This document shows positions 8,038 to 18,299 of a stretch of DNA of 64,000 nt, in pieces. Within the stretch, counting starts at the first letter, position 1; the number at the start of each line of letters is the position of its first letter. Below the pieces are notes generated by a model. That model did not search any database, was not told where the DNA came from, and saw only the letters and a list, made by a program, of their open reading frames with translations. Both the position numbers and the translations under genes were made by a program. The stretch is from Pseudomonas arcuscaelestis (GTDB lineage: Bacteria; Pseudomonadota; Gammaproteobacteria; Pseudomonadales; Pseudomonadaceae), in contig NZ_JACOPV010000004.1 in assembly GCF_016881005.1 (NCBI RefSeq), positions 372,001-436,000 on the forward strand, given 5' to 3'.

Positions 8038-8961
8038 TCAGCCGAGCACATCCAGCGGTGATACCCCCATCTGCCTCGGATCAGCTTCTTCTTCCAGCAG
8101 TGTGCGCAACAGTTCGACAGTGGCCTGCTGGCGCTGCGCATCTCGAAACACCAGGCCTATCTTGAGTGGCACGCGAGGCTCGCTCAGCGGCTTCCAGAGC
8201 AGTTCCTGATCGTCTTCGACCACTTCCTTGGCGCGCCCGGGCAGCACTGTTGCGAGGGAGGTGTGACCGAGACTGTCGAGAATACCGGCCATGTTGTTCA
8301 TTTCTGCCTGCACGTGCGGTCGCCGTCCGAGGTTGGCCAGTTGCGTCTGCCAGATCTGGCGCACCTGGAACTCTTCGCCGAGCAGCAGCATGGGCAACTC
8401 TGCCGCCTGTTTAAGCGAGACCTTCTTGAATTCCCGCAGAGGGTGAGTCTTGGGGATTACAAGCTGCAGCTCATCTTCGTACAGCATCAAGCCGTGTAGA
8501 CCTGGTTGGCGTGGCGGCAGGTAGCTGATGCCGATATCCAGCGTGCCATTGAGCAAGCGCCTTTCGACCTCCAGCCCCGACAGCTCGTAAATTTGTACTA
8601 CCAGGTTGGGTTGAGCCTTGCGCACTCGATCCAGAAGCTGTGGCACCAGGCTCGGCCTTACAATCTGCAATACACCAATGGCCAGAGTGCGCAGTGATTG
8701 TCCCTTGAAGTTGCGCAGCGCCTCGCGGGCCCGTTGCAGCCCATCGAGCAGGGGCAGGGCATGGTTGTATAACGTGTGCGCAGCGAGGGTCGGCAGCAAG
8801 CGCTTGTTGCTGCGCTCGAACAGGCTGACATCCAGGCTGTGTTCCAGTTGCCGAATCTGTTGCGAGAGCGCCGGTTGCGACAAGGAAAGGCGCTCGGCGG
8901 CCCGCCCGACATGGCCCTCTTCATACACCGCGACGAAATAACGCAGTTGGCGAAAATCCAT
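8038..8961 (-). CDS. LysR-family transcriptional regulator
   Basis: Typical 307-residue LysR regulator: N-terminal winged helix-turn-helix (MDFRQLRYFVAVYEEGHVGRAAERLSLSQPALSQ...) and a C-terminal ligand-binding domain of the CynR-like kind. Divergent from the class III aminotransferase at 9120, which it may control. In some Pseudomonas pqq descriptions a LysR regulator and a class III aminotransferase are listed as extra pqq genes (pqqH, pqqI); this pair may be them, but I give no symbol. A T-N11-A palindrome covers its own start codon, suggesting autoregulation. The inducer is unknown. Confidence 0.93.
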   Translation of the reverse strand: MDFRQLRYFVAVYEEGHVGRAAERLSLSQPALSQQIRQLEHSLDVSLFERSNKRLLPTLAAHTLYNHALPLLDGLQRAREALRNFKGQSLRTLAIGVLQIVRPSLVPQLLDRVRKAQPNLVVQIYELSGLEVERRLLNGTLDIGISYLPPRQPGLHGLMLYEDELQLVIPKTHPLREFKKVSLKQAAELPMLLLGEEFQVRQIWQTQLANLGRRPHVQAEMNNMAGILDSLGHTSLATVLPGRAKEVVEDDQELLWKPLSEPRVPLKIGLVFRDAQRQQATVELLRTLLEEEADPRQMGVSPLDVLG

Positions 8962-8974
8962 AAGTAATACTTAT
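8960..8974. promoter_or_regulatory. LysR-type operator on the start codon of the regulator
   Basis: ATAAGTAATACTTAT is a perfect 15-bp palindrome containing TAAGTAATACTTA, i.e. T-N11-A, the LysR box form. It overlaps the first codon of the LysR gene (start at 8961) and lies 146 bases before the divergent aminotransferase start. Confidence 0.6.
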
Positions 8975-9119
8975 CAAAAATGCTCGAAAAACCAAATGGC
9001 TGTTAGCCGCTAATACGCCTAGTCTATCCCGTATTCACAAGGCTTGCAGGGCCACAAGGCGCGATGAACACCATGTATCGGGATGTTGTTTACATAGGCT
9101 TGGCAAAAGGGTTGAAAAT

Positions 9120-10397
9120 ATGAATTTGTTCAATTTTCGACGTCCAGCGCCCGTTGTGGCCGAGCCCAAGCCGGTGCCGGTTGCTGCCAGCCCCGAGGTG
9201 CTTCCTATTGATTACCTGATGCCTGCCACTGAACGCGCAGCGCAGGTTTTTGTCCGCGGCCAGGGTTCCTGGCTATGGGACAGCGAAGGTCACGCTTATC
9301 TCGATTTCACGCAAGGCTGTGCAGTCAACAGCCTCGGCCATAGCCCGAGTGTGCTGGTGAAAGCCTTGGGCAGTCAGGCCCAGGCGTTGATCAATCCGGG
9401 TGCCGGTTTTCACAATCGTGGCTTGCTCAAGTTGGTAAGTCTGCTTTGCCAGAGTACGGGCAGTGATCAGGCCTATCTGCTCAACAGCGGGGCCGAAGCC
9501 TGCGAAGGGGCGATCAAGCTGGCGCGTAAATGGGGTCAGCTGCACCGTAACGGCGCCTACCACATCATTACTGCAAGCCAGAGCTGCCACGGCCGGAGCC
9601 TGGGTGCGTTGTCGGCTTCCGATCCTTCACAGTGCATTCGCTGTGAGCCGGAACTGCCAGGCTTCAGCAAGGTACCCTTCAATGATTTGGAGGCGCTGCA
9701 CGCCGCTGTCGATTCGCGCACCGTGGCGATCATGCTTGAGCCTATTCAGGGCGAAGCCGGTGTCATTCCGGCTACTGCTGCCTACCTCAAGGGCGTCGAA
9801 CGTCTATGCCGTGAGTTGGGCATCCTGTTGATTCTCGATGAAGTGCAGACCGGTGTCGGCCGCTGTGGCGCACTGCTCGCCGAGCAAACCTACGACGTGC
9901 GCGCCGACATCATCACCTTGGGCAAGGGCTTGGGGGGTGGTGTACCACTGGCCGCTTTACTGGCCCGTGGCAGTGCCTGCTGCGCCGAAGCGGGCGAACT
10001 TGAAGGCAGCCACCATGGCAATGCGCTGATGAGTGCTGCCGGTCTTGCGGTATTGGAGACTGTGCTGGAGCCGGGCTTTTTCGAGCAAGTTCAGGACTCC
10101 GGCCGCCATTTACGCGATGGCTTGAGCCGCCTCGCCGGCCGCTATGGACAGAGCGAAGTACGCGGCCAGGGCCTGTTGTGGGCGCTGCAGCTTAGCGAAG
10201 ACAATGCCGCTGAACTGGTCAAGGCCGCCCTGCATGAAGGACTGCTGCTCAATGCGCCGCAAGCCGATGTGCTGCGTTTGTCGCCAGCACTGACCGTAAG
10301 CAAGGGCAATATCGATGAAATGCTGTTGCGTCTGGCCAGGGCTTTTGCCCGGGTGCATTCGGCGCAACAGCACCAGCGGCGTGAAGCCACTGCCTGA
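9120..10397 (+). CDS. class III pyridoxal-phosphate aminotransferase (acetylornithine-type)
   Basis: A 425-residue class III (omega) aminotransferase. The PLP lysine is about Lys269 in ITLGKGLGGG; LILDEVQTGVGRCG holds the cofactor Asp, and LNSGAEACEGAIKLAR is the phosphate-binding stretch. An N-terminal extension of about 30 residues (proline/valine rich) precedes the fold. It resembles acetylornithine/succinylornithine aminotransferases, yet no arginine genes are near, and the pqq cluster follows. It may act on another amine donor; the substrate cannot be read. ATG 9120 fits the family start. Divergent from the LysR gene. Confidence 0.88.
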   Translation: MNLFNFRRPAPVVAEPKPVPVAASPEVLPIDYLMPATERAAQVFVRGQGSWLWDSEGHAYLDFTQGCAVNSLGHSPSVLVKALGSQAQALINPGAGFHNRGLLKLVSLLCQSTGSDQAYLLNSGAEACEGAIKLARKWGQLHRNGAYHIITASQSCHGRSLGALSASDPSQCIRCEPELPGFSKVPFNDLEALHAAVDSRTVAIMLEPIQGEAGVIPATAAYLKGVERLCRELGILLILDEVQTGVGRCGALLAEQTYDVRADIITLGKGLGGGVPLAALLARGSACCAEAGELEGSHHGNALMSAAGLAVLETVLEPGFFEQVQDSGRHLRDGLSRLAGRYGQSEVRGQGLLWALQLSEDNAAELVKAALHEGLLLNAPQADVLRLSPALTVSKGNIDEMLLRLARAFARVHSAQQHQRREATA

Positions 10398-10447
10398 TTT
10401 TTTTCACCTTTGGTGAAGTAACCGAACCGTCTCGCGTTCCTGCGCAT

Positions 10448-10487
10448 CGCCCCGGGCCTGTAGTTTTTGGCCTGGGGCGTTTTTTTA
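10448..10487 (+). terminator. rho-independent terminator
   Basis: CGCCCCGGGCC pairs with GGCCTGGGGCG (one G-T pair), then seven or more T. Ends the aminotransferase transcript 51 bases after its stop. Confidence 0.9.
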
Positions 10488-10560
10488 TCTGCTCTGGGTG
10501 GGTTGAACCCTGGGGCAGCGCTACAGTCAGTTCTAGTACATCTTTGAAGGGAACTGCCCA

Positions 10561-10719
10561 ATGGACTTTATTCGCATCATCATCGCCATTCTCCTGCCGC
10601 CACTTGGCGTATTCCTGCAGGTCGGCTTTGGCGGCGCCTTCTGGCTCAACATTCTGCTGACGTTGCTGGGCTATATTCCGGGCATCGTCCATGCGGTGTA
10701 CATCATCGCCAAGCGATAA
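10561..10719 (+). CDS. Pmp3/YqaE-family small membrane protein
   Basis: A 52-residue peptide, nearly all membrane: two hydrophobic segments (IRIIIAILLPPLGVFLQVG and FWLNILLTLLGYIPGIVHAVYII) with the PPLGV motif of the UPF0057/Pmp3 family. Members are small inner-membrane proteins linked to membrane potential and stress, often induced by salt or by RpoS; the precise role is unknown. AAGGGA seven bases before ATG 10561 is a good ribosome site. It has its own terminator upstream, so it is probably a single-gene unit, convergent with the peptidase gene. Confidence 0.9.
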   Translation: MDFIRIIIAILLPPLGVFLQVGFGGAFWLNILLTLLGYIPGIVHAVYIIAKR

Positions 10720-10762
10720 CTTTCAACGGTGCTGGCAGTGCACACATGGCCAAGCCAACCCA

Positions 10763-12601
10763 TCAGTTGTCTTCCAGCACCTGCCGATAAAACTTCCATT
10801 CCTCTTCCAGCGCGTGGGCAAGGTTGGCCGCCGTGCGAAAACCGTGGCGCTCCGAGGGGTAGAAATGCCCCTCGGCACGAATACCGTTGGCTTTGAGGGC
10901 CGCGAGCATTGAGCGTGTCTGTTCTGGCACTACCACGGCGTCCAGTTCCCCCTGAAAGAAAATCACCGGTGCCTTGATGTTCGCTGCGTGCAACAGCGGT
11001 GTGCGTTGTTTATAGCGCTCGGCATCCTTGAGCGGATCACCGATCAGCCAGTCCAGGTAATCCCCTTCGAATTTGTGCGTTGCGCGAGCCAGGGCTTGGG
11101 GATCACTGACACCATAAAGACTGGCGCCAGCGCGGAATATAGAGTGAAAGGCCAGCGCGCAAAGTGTGGTGTAGCCACCGGCACTGCCGCCGCGAATAAA
11201 TGCCTTGGCCGGATCGATCAGGCCACGTGAGGCCAAGTGCGCAACCACCGAACAGGCATCTTCGACATCTATTTCTCCCCAGCGCAGATGCAGGGCTTGG
11301 CGGTATGCCCGACCGTAGCCGCTGCTGCCGCGGTAGTTGAGATCGGCCACGGCGAAACCGCGCTGGGTCCAGTATTGAATACGTGGATCAAGGGCCGGGT
11401 AGCAGGCCGAGGTTGGTCCACCATGCACGAAGACGATCAGAGGCGGGCGCTGTACATCGTTCATCGCCGGATAAAAGAAACCGTGGGCGATGCCGTTACC
11501 GCTGGGATAGCGCAACGGCTGCGGACAGCTGATGCGCTCTGCAGGCAAAGGCGGTGCGCCACCCGCCAGCACTTTTACGCAATGGTTGACGCGATCGATG
11601 GCAATGACAGCCGACGGGCGGGTCGGTGACGCAGCGATGGCGTAGAGAAAGTCCTGATCCAGGTCCAGGCAGCGTAAACGGCTGTAATGCGTGTCTATCA
11701 GTTGCTGGGTACCATCGTTGTGGCACTGACCCAAACGGCTGAAGCCATCTTCGAACCAGGTAGCCAGATAGTGGTGTTCATCCAGCCCAAGCCAGGTGCT
11801 GGCGCCCAATTGCCACGGTGCGGCGGCATGATCGGCATGTGCGGCAGGCAGGGCGCTCCAGCCTTGTGCAGTTTCTGCCCAGGGTTGCCAGAAGCCGTTG
11901 CGATCTGACAGGCAATACAAGCGTCCATGGCTGTCGAAACGCGGTTGCTGCAGGGATTGCGCTGGCCCTTGGTTGCCTGCGATACAGCGTGGCTGTCCCC
12001 ACTGACCATCAGCTTTGCGCACACTGCAGAGTAGCCGCGTAGCGGTCCAGGGCTGGTCGGGCCTGCTCCATTCGATCCACGCCAGGCGCGAGCCATCATC
12101 GCTCAAGGTGGGTGCGGCATAAAAATCCGCACCTTGGGCCAACACCTCGCGCAATTGCGGGGCTATTGCCACCAGGCGATGTTCCACTCGGTCTGCGCAA
12201 TGGGTTTCTTCAACGGCCAGAACCTGACCAGCAGCCCAGCGCAGATCACCGTAACGACGCTCGCCTTGTGTAAGCGGTTGAGGCAGGCCGCCGAGCAGAT
12301 CCTGGGTGTAGAGTTGTTGGTCGGCCTCGTTGACGAACACCAAGCCCTCATCGTTCAGGCAAAAGCTGCCACCGCCGTATTCATAGACGCGGCTGCGAAC
12401 GCTATAGCCATCCGGCGTCAGACAGTGCGCCTGGCCGTTGCGCCAGTGCCAGACTCGGCAAGCACCATCGCGGGGACGGAACTCATTCCAGAACAGGCCT
12501 TGCGGCCCAACCTTCAATTCGGCGAAATCGGTGCCGGCAGCGACTGCCTGTTCGGCGCTGAATCGCTCAGCCGCGGAAGATGACTCGGGAGTTACGCTCA
12601 T
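10763..12601 (-). CDS. pqqM: S9 prolyl-oligopeptidase-family peptidase at the end of the pqq cluster
   Basis: A 612-residue serine peptidase of family S9: N-terminal beta-propeller-like half, C-terminal alpha/beta-hydrolase with [12 protein letters not shown] (Ser473), GELDAVV (Asp554) and SERHGF (His586), a complete triad. No signal peptide, so cytoplasmic. The ATG at 12601 lies 35 bases inside pqqE in another frame, implying translational coupling. Genes of this family after pqqE have been named pqqM in Pseudomonas; a part in trimming PqqA or its product is plausible, since PqqF also cuts peptides, but this is inference. Confidence 0.87.
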   Translation of the reverse strand: MSVTPESSSAAERFSAEQAVAAGTDFAELKVGPQGLFWNEFRPRDGACRVWHWRNGQAHCLTPDGYSVRSRVYEYGGGSFCLNDEGLVFVNEADQQLYTQDLLGGLPQPLTQGERRYGDLRWAAGQVLAVEETHCADRVEHRLVAIAPQLREVLAQGADFYAAPTLSDDGSRLAWIEWSRPDQPWTATRLLCSVRKADGQWGQPRCIAGNQGPAQSLQQPRFDSHGRLYCLSDRNGFWQPWAETAQGWSALPAAHADHAAAPWQLGASTWLGLDEHHYLATWFEDGFSRLGQCHNDGTQQLIDTHYSRLRCLDLDQDFLYAIAASPTRPSAVIAIDRVNHCVKVLAGGAPPLPAERISCPQPLRYPSGNGIAHGFFYPAMNDVQRPPLIVFVHGGPTSACYPALDPRIQYWTQRGFAVADLNYRGSSGYGRAYRQALHLRWGEIDVEDACSVVAHLASRGLIDPAKAFIRGGSAGGYTTLCALAFHSIFRAGASLYGVSDPQALARATHKFEGDYLDWLIGDPLKDAERYKQRTPLLHAANIKAPVIFFQGELDAVVVPEQTRSMLAALKANGIRAEGHFYPSERHGFRTAANLAHALEEEWKFYRQVLEDN

Positions 12602-13727
12602 TGCGGAAGGTCAACTCATCAATGTTCAACTGGGCGTGCTCGGCTTCCTCGCGGGCCTTGAGAATAATCCCGTGGTCCGCAGATTTGGCGCAGACCGGGT
12701 CAGCATTACTGGCGTCACCGGTGAGCATGTAGGCCTGGCAGCGACAGCCGCCGAAGTCCTTTTCCTTTTCATCGCAGGAGCGGCACGGCTCGGGCATCCA
12801 GTCATAACCGCGGAAACGGTTGAAACCGAATGAGTCGTACCAGATGTGCTGCATGCTGTGATCGCGCACGTTGGGGAACTGCACCGGTAGTTGTCGCGCG
12901 CCGTGGCAAGGCAAGGCGGTGCCATCCGGTGTCACGGTAAGGAATACGCTGCCCCATCCGTTCATGCAGCCTTTGGGGCGTTCTTCGTAATAGTCGGGTG
13001 TGACAAAAATTAGCTTGCACGGATTACCGGCCGCCTTGAGTCGCTCGCGATACTCATTGGTAATGCGTTCGGCGCGCTCCAGCTGTGCACGGGTTGGTAG
13101 CAGGCCGACCCGGTTCAAATGGGCCCAGCCGTAGAATTGGCAGGTGGCCAGCTCGACAAAATCGGCCTCAAGCGCGATGCACAGCTCAATGATGCGATCG
13201 ATCTTGTCGATGTTGTGACGGTGGGTGACGAAATTGAGCACCATCGGATAGCCGTGAGCTTTCACCGCTCGAGCCATCTCGAGCTTTTGTGCAAAAGCTT
13301 TTTTCGAGCCGGCCAGCAAGTTGTTCACCTGTTCGTCGCTGGCCTGAAAACTGATCTGGATATGGTCCAGGCCAGCTTCTTTGAAGGTCGCTATTTTTTC
13401 CTCGGTTAGCCCGATGCCGGAGGTGATCAAGTTGGTGTAGTAGCCCAGGCGCCGGCCTTCGCCGATCAACTCGGCCAAGTCCTGGCGCACCAGCGGCTCG
13501 CCACCGGAAAACCCCAGCTGTGCGGCGCCCATTTCCCGGGCCTCGGCCATAACCTTGAACCACTGGTCGGTGCTCAGTTCCTGGCCTTGGGCGGCGAAAT
13601 CCAATGGGTTCGAGCAGTAGGGGCATTGCAGTGGGCAGCGGTAGGTCAGCTCGGCCAGCAGCCACAGCGGTAACCCGACCTCAGGCTTGGCCGGTACTTC
13701 ACTCAAGGACGATCCAGTGTTCGGCAC
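12567..13727 (-). CDS. pqqE: PqqE, radical SAM enzyme joining Glu and Tyr of PqqA
   Basis: Radical SAM enzyme that, with PqqD as chaperone, forms the carbon-carbon bond between Glu and Tyr side chains of PqqA. Seen: the CxxxCxxC cluster motif as C31, C35, C38 in [16 protein letters not shown], and C-terminal SPASM cysteines ([28 protein letters not shown]). I choose GTG at 13727 as start because GGAGGT lies five bases upstream; it overlaps the pqqD end by 29 bases. Length 386 residues fits. Other starts (TTG 13706, or one further upstream) are possible. Confidence 0.96.
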   Translation of the reverse strand: MPNTGSSLSEVPAKPEVGLPLWLLAELTYRCPLQCPYCSNPLDFAAQGQELSTDQWFKVMAEAREMGAAQLGFSGGEPLVRQDLAELIGEGRRLGYYTNLITSGIGLTEEKIATFKEAGLDHIQISFQASDEQVNNLLAGSKKAFAQKLEMARAVKAHGYPMVLNFVTHRHNIDKIDRIIELCIALEADFVELATCQFYGWAHLNRVGLLPTRAQLERAERITNEYRERLKAAGNPCKLIFVTPDYYEERPKGCMNGWGSVFLTVTPDGTALPCHGARQLPVQFPNVRDHSMQHIWYDSFGFNRFRGYDWMPEPCRSCDEKEKDFGGCRCQAYMLTGDASNADPVCAKSADHGIILKAREEAEHAQLNIDELTFRNERNSRVIFRG

Positions 13728-13974
13728 GGGCGACCTCCATGAACTGCTCGATATCATCACCGAGCTCGGCTACCCCGGGGAATTGCGTGTCCAGCTCGGC
13801 AATGATCCCGGCAACATCACGCTGGCCATCGATCAGCCCGCCAATCAGGGCTGCACTTTCGTTCAGTTTGATCATGCCCTCGGGGTAGAGCAAGACATGT
13901 CCCTTTTGCGCCGGCTCGTACTGGAAGCGGTAGCCAGGGCGCCATTTTGGGGTTTGCGTACGATCAAAACTCAT
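13699..13974 (-). CDS. pqqD: PqqD, PqqA-binding chaperone
   Basis: A 91-residue chaperone that binds PqqA and hands it to PqqE. Contains the typical RxRxKP-like N-terminus ([33 protein letters not shown]) and a helical C-terminal half. It overlaps pqqC by four bases (ATGA) and pqqE by 29, consistent with fixed stoichiometry in one transcript. Confidence 0.96.
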   Translation of the reverse strand: MSFDRTQTPKWRPGYRFQYEPAQKGHVLLYPEGMIKLNESAALIGGLIDGQRDVAGIIAELDTQFPGVAELGDDIEQFMEVARAEHWIVLE

Positions 13975-14726
13975 AAGGTGATTCCTTTGTGCCAGACCCG
14001 TTCGCTGGTAACGCTGTGGTAGGGCGGACGGTTCAGCTCATAGGCCATGCTCATGGCGTCGAGCATGCTCCACAAAATATCCAGCTTGAACTGCAGGATC
14101 TCCAGCATGCGCTGCTGGCCCTCAACAGTAGTGTAGTGCTGCAGCGTGATTGCCAGCCCATGTTCGACATCTCGGCGCGCCTGGCCCAGGCGCGTACGGA
14201 AGTACTCGTAACCAGCCGGGTCGATCCAGGGATAGTGTTGCGGCCAGCTGTCCAGGCGCGATTGGTGGATCTGCGGGGCAAACAGTTCGGTCAGCGAACT
14301 GCTGGCGGCTTCCTGCCAGCTGGCACGGCGAGCAAAATTCACATAGGCGTCCACAGCAAAGCGTACACCGGGAAGCACCAGCTCTTGGGAGCGCAACTGC
14401 TCGGGATCCAGCCCTACCGCCTGGCCCAGGCGCAGCCACGCCTCGATGCCACCGTCCTCGCCAGGCGCACCGTCATGGTCGAGCAGGCGCTGGATCCACT
14501 CTCGACGAATCTCGCGGTCCGGGCAGTTGGCCAGAATTGCCGCATCCTTGAGGGGGATGTTGACCTGGTAGTAGAACCGGTTGGCTACCCAGCCCTGAAT
14601 CTGCTCGCGGCTGGCCCGGCCTTCGTACATCGCCACATGATAGGGGTGATGGATGTGGTAGTACGCGCCTTTGGCGCGCAGGGCATGTTCGAATTCGGCG
14701 GGGGACAGCGCTGTGGCGTCGCTCAT
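13971..14726 (-). CDS. pqqC: PqqC, PQQ synthase
   Basis: Cofactor-free oxidase doing the last eight-electron oxidation and ring closure to PQQ. The 251 residues match the family, with the His-rich active-site stretch [15 protein letters not shown] at the N-terminus and a TENA/heme-oxygenase-like helical fold ([21 protein letters not shown]). Eleven bases follow the pqqB stop. Confidence 0.97.
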   Translation of the reverse strand: MSDATALSPAEFEHALRAKGAYYHIHHPYHVAMYEGRASREQIQGWVANRFYYQVNIPLKDAAILANCPDREIRREWIQRLLDHDGAPGEDGGIEAWLRLGQAVGLDPEQLRSQELVLPGVRFAVDAYVNFARRASWQEAASSSLTELFAPQIHQSRLDSWPQHYPWIDPAGYEYFRTRLGQARRDVEHGLAITLQHYTTVEGQQRMLEILQFKLDILWSMLDAMSMAYELNRPPYHSVTSERVWHKGITL

Positions 14727-14737
14727 GTCAGCTCCTG

Positions 14738-15649
14738 CTAAAGGGTGATGCTCATGCCGTCGAAGGCTACTTCGACGCCACGGCGATCCAGTTCGGCGCG
14801 TTCGGCCGAGTCTTCATCGAGAATCGGGTTGGTGTTGTTGATGTGGATAAGCACCTTGCGTTGGGTTGGAAAACCCTCAAGGACTTCCAGCATCCCACCC
14901 GGTCCATTCTGCGCCAAATGACCCATTTCGCGGCCGGTGCGAGTGCCGACACCACGGCGCTGCATTTCATCGTCCTCCCACAAGGTGCCATCCACCAGCA
15001 GGCAATCGGCGTCACCCATCATCTGCAGCAGATTGTCGTCCACCTGGCCCAGCCCCGGGGCGTAGAACAGTTTGCCACCGGTACGCAGGTCTTCGACCAT
15101 CAAGCCGAGGTTATCGCCTGGGTGTGGGTCGAAACGGTGTGGCGAGTAGGGCGGGGCTGCGCTGCGCAGCGGGAAGGGGGTAAAGCGCAGGTTCGGGCAT
15201 GCTTCGACGACAAAGCTGCCTTGTAGCTCGATGCGGTTCCATTGCAGGCCGCCATTCCAATGACTGAGCATGGTGAACAAGGGAAAACCGCTGGAGAGGT
15301 CTTGATGGACCATCTCGGTGCACCACACCTGATGCGGGCAGCCTTCACGCAGGCTCAGCAGGCCGGTGGTGTGATCGATCTGGCTGTCGAGCAGAACAAT
15401 GGCGTTGATACCGCTGTCGCGCAAGGCGCGCGCGGGCTGCATGGGCGCGAACGCCTGCAGTTGTGCGCGAATATCCGGCGAGGCGTTGCACAGTACCCAG
15501 TGAATACCGTCGTCAGACAGGGCAATCGACGATTGGGTGCGCGCCGTGGCGCGCAATGTGCCGTCGCGAAAGCCTTTGCAGTTCACGCAGTTGCAGTTCC
15601 ACTGCGGGAAACCGCCACCTGCGGCGGAACCTAGAATCTGGATGTACAT
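14738..15649 (-). CDS. pqqB: PqqB, metallo-beta-lactamase-fold enzyme of PQQ synthesis
   Basis: A 303-residue protein of metallo-beta-lactamase fold, reported to hydroxylate the Glu-Tyr derived intermediate. Seen: [15 protein letters not shown] at the N-terminus, two CxxC-like cysteines (NCNCVNC), [14 protein letters not shown] in place of the usual HxHxDH, and [10 protein letters not shown] near the end. It follows pqqA after a hairpin that should lower its expression relative to pqqA. Confidence 0.97.
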   Translation of the reverse strand: MYIQILGSAAGGGFPQWNCNCVNCKGFRDGTLRATARTQSSIALSDDGIHWVLCNASPDIRAQLQAFAPMQPARALRDSGINAIVLLDSQIDHTTGLLSLREGCPHQVWCTEMVHQDLSSGFPLFTMLSHWNGGLQWNRIELQGSFVVEACPNLRFTPFPLRSAAPPYSPHRFDPHPGDNLGLMVEDLRTGGKLFYAPGLGQVDDNLLQMMGDADCLLVDGTLWEDDEMQRRGVGTRTGREMGHLAQNGPGGMLEVLEGFPTQRKVLIHINNTNPILDEDSAERAELDRRGVEVAFDGMSITL

Positions 15650-15671
15650 AGCTGCTCCTGCCGGGTTTTGA

Positions 15672-15702
15672 AATAAAAACGCCCCGGCTGACCGAGGCGT
15701 TG
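15672..15702 (-). terminator. attenuating terminator between pqqA and pqqB
   Basis: On the minus strand ACGCCTCGG-tcag-CCGGGGCGT is followed by TTTTTATTT. A classic intrinsic terminator between the peptide gene pqqA and pqqB; partial readthrough would leave the precursor peptide in excess over the enzymes. Confidence 0.88.
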
Positions 15703-15716
15703 TACCGCAGGCTGAC

Positions 15717-15788
15717 TCAGCGGCTTGCGAAATACATGGTCACTTCAAAGCCGATACGCAGATCAGTGTAAGCAGGTTTGGTCCACAT
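15717..15788 (-). CDS. pqqA: PqqA, precursor peptide of PQQ
   Basis: A 23-residue ribosomally made peptide, too short for usual gene finders. It carries the invariant Glu15 and Tyr19 (sequence EVTMY) that PqqE cross-links, giving the PQQ skeleton. GGAAGGAG lies nine bases before its ATG, an unusually strong ribosome site fitting the need for much precursor. It follows pqqF after a 159-base gap that should hold its own promoter. Confidence 0.98.
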   Translation of the reverse strand: MWTKPAYTDLRIGFEVTMYFASR

Positions 15789-15947
15789 GGATTGACTCCT
15801 TCCGGATGGGTCTGGGGTTTGACAGCTACCTATTTAGTCCTCTCGGGTCATGAGGGGTTCAAATAGCTGGGATTGCGCTATCTTACTAAAATTCTACGTA
15901 CTGAATGGTTAAATCCTCGATAAACGTCGTTACATATTCAGTAAGAA

Positions 15948-18299
15948 TCAGTGCTTCGACCAATTGCCGTGAAGAGGTGCTGGACCATTGGCCAGGCACA
16001 GCCAGCCCCGCTTGGCGTGCAGCAGGTCATCTGCACACTGGCGCAGCGTTACCTCATCAACGGCGTGAATCTGTTGTTGAAGTGCGTGCAAGGACGCCTT
16101 GCCTCGCCCAGCCAAGAGCGCCTGCCAGGCCCACTCGGCGACCTCGGCGTTGCTCATTGTCGGCTCGCTCATTTGTTCGGCCAGTGCTTGGCGGATCCCG
16201 GCGTCGCAGTGCAGGGTAGAAGGCAGCGCGGTGAGAAACCCATGGATATGCGTGAGGATTTGCTCATGGCTTGTATTCGGTGACTGCACGCCGAACACCA
16301 GCCCGTTGATGCCCTGGATCTGACGGAAGGCGCTGAAAACGGCGTAGCCCAGCTGCAATTCGACGCGAAAGCGTTGATAGAACGGCCCCTGAATGTGCTG
16401 TGCCAGCAAGCGTGCGCAGGCTTCGTCTTCGCTGGATAACGGGCAGAACAGCAGCACAGCCTGTTCATTGGCCGCAGGGGGCAGCATTTGCCAAGCGCGC
16501 GCAGTTTTCGCAGGCGCGGGGCAAAGCAGTCCCGGCTTCCCGGGTATATCTTGCAGCACACTGTTGAGGGCTTGCTGTGCAAGCTCGTCCAGCCCTGTTG
16601 CCATTGCCTGCCAACGAGCGTGGGCCCAGAGCCGCTGGAGATCGCTTTGACAAACTTCGCCTGCGTGCAGGGTGGCGTCGGGGCCACCGATGAGTTGCTC
16701 GGGAAGTTGCCGGAGCAAGGCACGGATTGGCATCTTATCGACTTCATCGGCAGACCTCGCAATCCAGCTGGAGGCATCTGGATGCTGCAGTGCGTGCAGG
16801 GTCTCTGCCATTGTCGCAACGACAGCGTCAGGGCTGCCCGTGCAGCGTAACTGCCAGAACCTGGCACAGGAATCGAACTGTAATGTCACCCCGGCTCTTT
16901 CTGCGCGCTCGCGCAGTGGCTGCAATGCGCGGTCGAGCACCTGCCAGAGTCGTTCATCGATTCCCGCGCTAACTTGCCAGCGCACGTAGACAAAGCCTTG
17001 CTGGCGCATCGGCGGCAGCAGCGAACTGATGGATAAGCCTGTAGGCGTTACGTGGCTGTACTGATCAGCAGGTCGATGTACCGCGAGCAACGGCTCTGCA
17101 GCGGGCAAATGCCACTGTTCGGTGGCCGACGGCAAGGTGTGCTGCACAAGCGCCTCGAGCAAACTGTTCAAGGCTTGCTCGGCTTGGGTGTCCAGGGCCT
17201 GATAGGGGCGAGAGGCGCTGTCACGACAGGCTAACTCCAAGGCTGTGGCGGTTTGTGCACGACGGCGCTGTAACTTTGCGTACTCCTGGTTTATCGAAGT
17301 TCGGTCCACGTCGCGGAAAAACCTCAACCAATCCGCAAGCAGCGTTCGTACCTGCGTATCTGTGGCCCCTCCGTTAAGCTTCAGCCGGGTGTGCAGCAGC
17401 GCCTGCCCTGCAAAGCTGTATAGGGACGAGAACTCCAGTGCTTGCCCCCAGCCTCGCCGACGTAGCGCTGACAGCAGCCCGCCGGGGCGCGCATCGGTGA
17501 GCCAGGTGGCGAGAAATTCGATGGCGTGTTCCATCCCCGTAGGCTGGTTTTCGATGGCGTGCAAAAGGTCCAGTTGCTGCTCACTGCGCTGTGGTGTGAG
17601 CGTGTTGTCGGCAAGTCGCGCCGCTGCGGCCTGTTCTACTCGTTCGCCTGTGGCGAAATTGTTGGCAGCAGCGCATGCCATGGTTTGTAGCTGTTCAAGG
17701 CTTTGTGGTCCGCTCAGGCTCAAGACCATTTGTCCGGCCTGGTAGAAACGTTGGTGATACGTTCGCAAGGCCGTCTGAAAGGCGTGGCAGTGGATCGGCA
17801 GGCTATAGCGATTGCCTGCATGGAAAGCACTCAGCGGGTGCCCCCTGGAAACCCTCTGCAGCAATGCAAACTGCGCCTGAGCTTGAGGATTGCGTGACCA
17901 GGCGATGAATTCGGCATGAATCACTTCGCGCTCGCGCGACTGGCGCTGTAAATCAAATAGCGGACGGGCGAGCATTTCGCATAAGCGCTCGAGCCCACCG
18001 GCAAATGCTGCCTGCGGGACTTCGAAAAAGTAGTCAGTGGTGCGCTCGCGGGTGCTTGCATTGACTTGCCCACCGTGGCGTTGCACATAGCGCATCAGGC
18101 CATCGTCGAGGGGGAAGCGGTCATTGCCCAGAAACAGCAGGTGCTCAAGAAAGTGGGCCAGGCCCGGATGAGTAGGTGGGGCGTCATGACTGCCTGCCAT
18201 CACCCGTATCGCGGCCGCACAGCGCTTGAGCTGCGGGGCATGGCGTAGCGTGACTTGCAGGCCATTGTCGAGAGTGAGGTGTTGCACAGTGCTGGGCAT
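15948..18299 (-). CDS. pqqF: PqqF, M16-family zinc metallopeptidase
   Basis: A 783-residue insulinase-type (M16) peptidase thought to release the cross-linked dipeptide from PqqA. The inverted zinc motif HxxEH is at residues 49-53 (HFLEH), with the more distal Glu presumably in EVIHAEF. The second, inactive M16 half follows. The length is usual for Pseudomonas PqqF. The first codon is part of a long inverted repeat (18296-18330). The gene is first in the pqq order and lies 38 bases after davA on the same strand. Confidence 0.94.
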   Translation of the reverse strand: MPSTVQHLTLDNGLQVTLRHAPQLKRCAAAIRVMAGSHDAPPTHPGLAHFLEHLLFLGNDRFPLDDGLMRYVQRHGGQVNASTRERTTDYFFEVPQAAFAGGLERLCEMLARPLFDLQRQSREREVIHAEFIAWSRNPQAQAQFALLQRVSRGHPLSAFHAGNRYSLPIHCHAFQTALRTYHQRFYQAGQMVLSLSGPQSLEQLQTMACAAANNFATGERVEQAAAARLADNTLTPQRSEQQLDLLHAIENQPTGMEHAIEFLATWLTDARPGGLLSALRRRGWGQALEFSSLYSFAGQALLHTRLKLNGGATDTQVRTLLADWLRFFRDVDRTSINQEYAKLQRRRAQTATALELACRDSASRPYQALDTQAEQALNSLLEALVQHTLPSATEQWHLPAAEPLLAVHRPADQYSHVTPTGLSISSLLPPMRQQGFVYVRWQVSAGIDERLWQVLDRALQPLRERAERAGVTLQFDSCARFWQLRCTGSPDAVVATMAETLHALQHPDASSWIARSADEVDKMPIRALLRQLPEQLIGGPDATLHAGEVCQSDLQRLWAHARWQAMATGLDELAQQALNSVLQDIPGKPGLLCPAPAKTARAWQMLPPAANEQAVLLFCPLSSEDEACARLLAQHIQGPFYQRFRVELQLGYAVFSAFRQIQGINGLVFGVQSPNTSHEQILTHIHGFLTALPSTLHCDAGIRQALAEQMSEPTMSNAEVAEWAWQALLAGRGKASLHALQQQIHAVDEVTLRQCADDLLHAKRGWLCLANGPAPLHGNWSKH

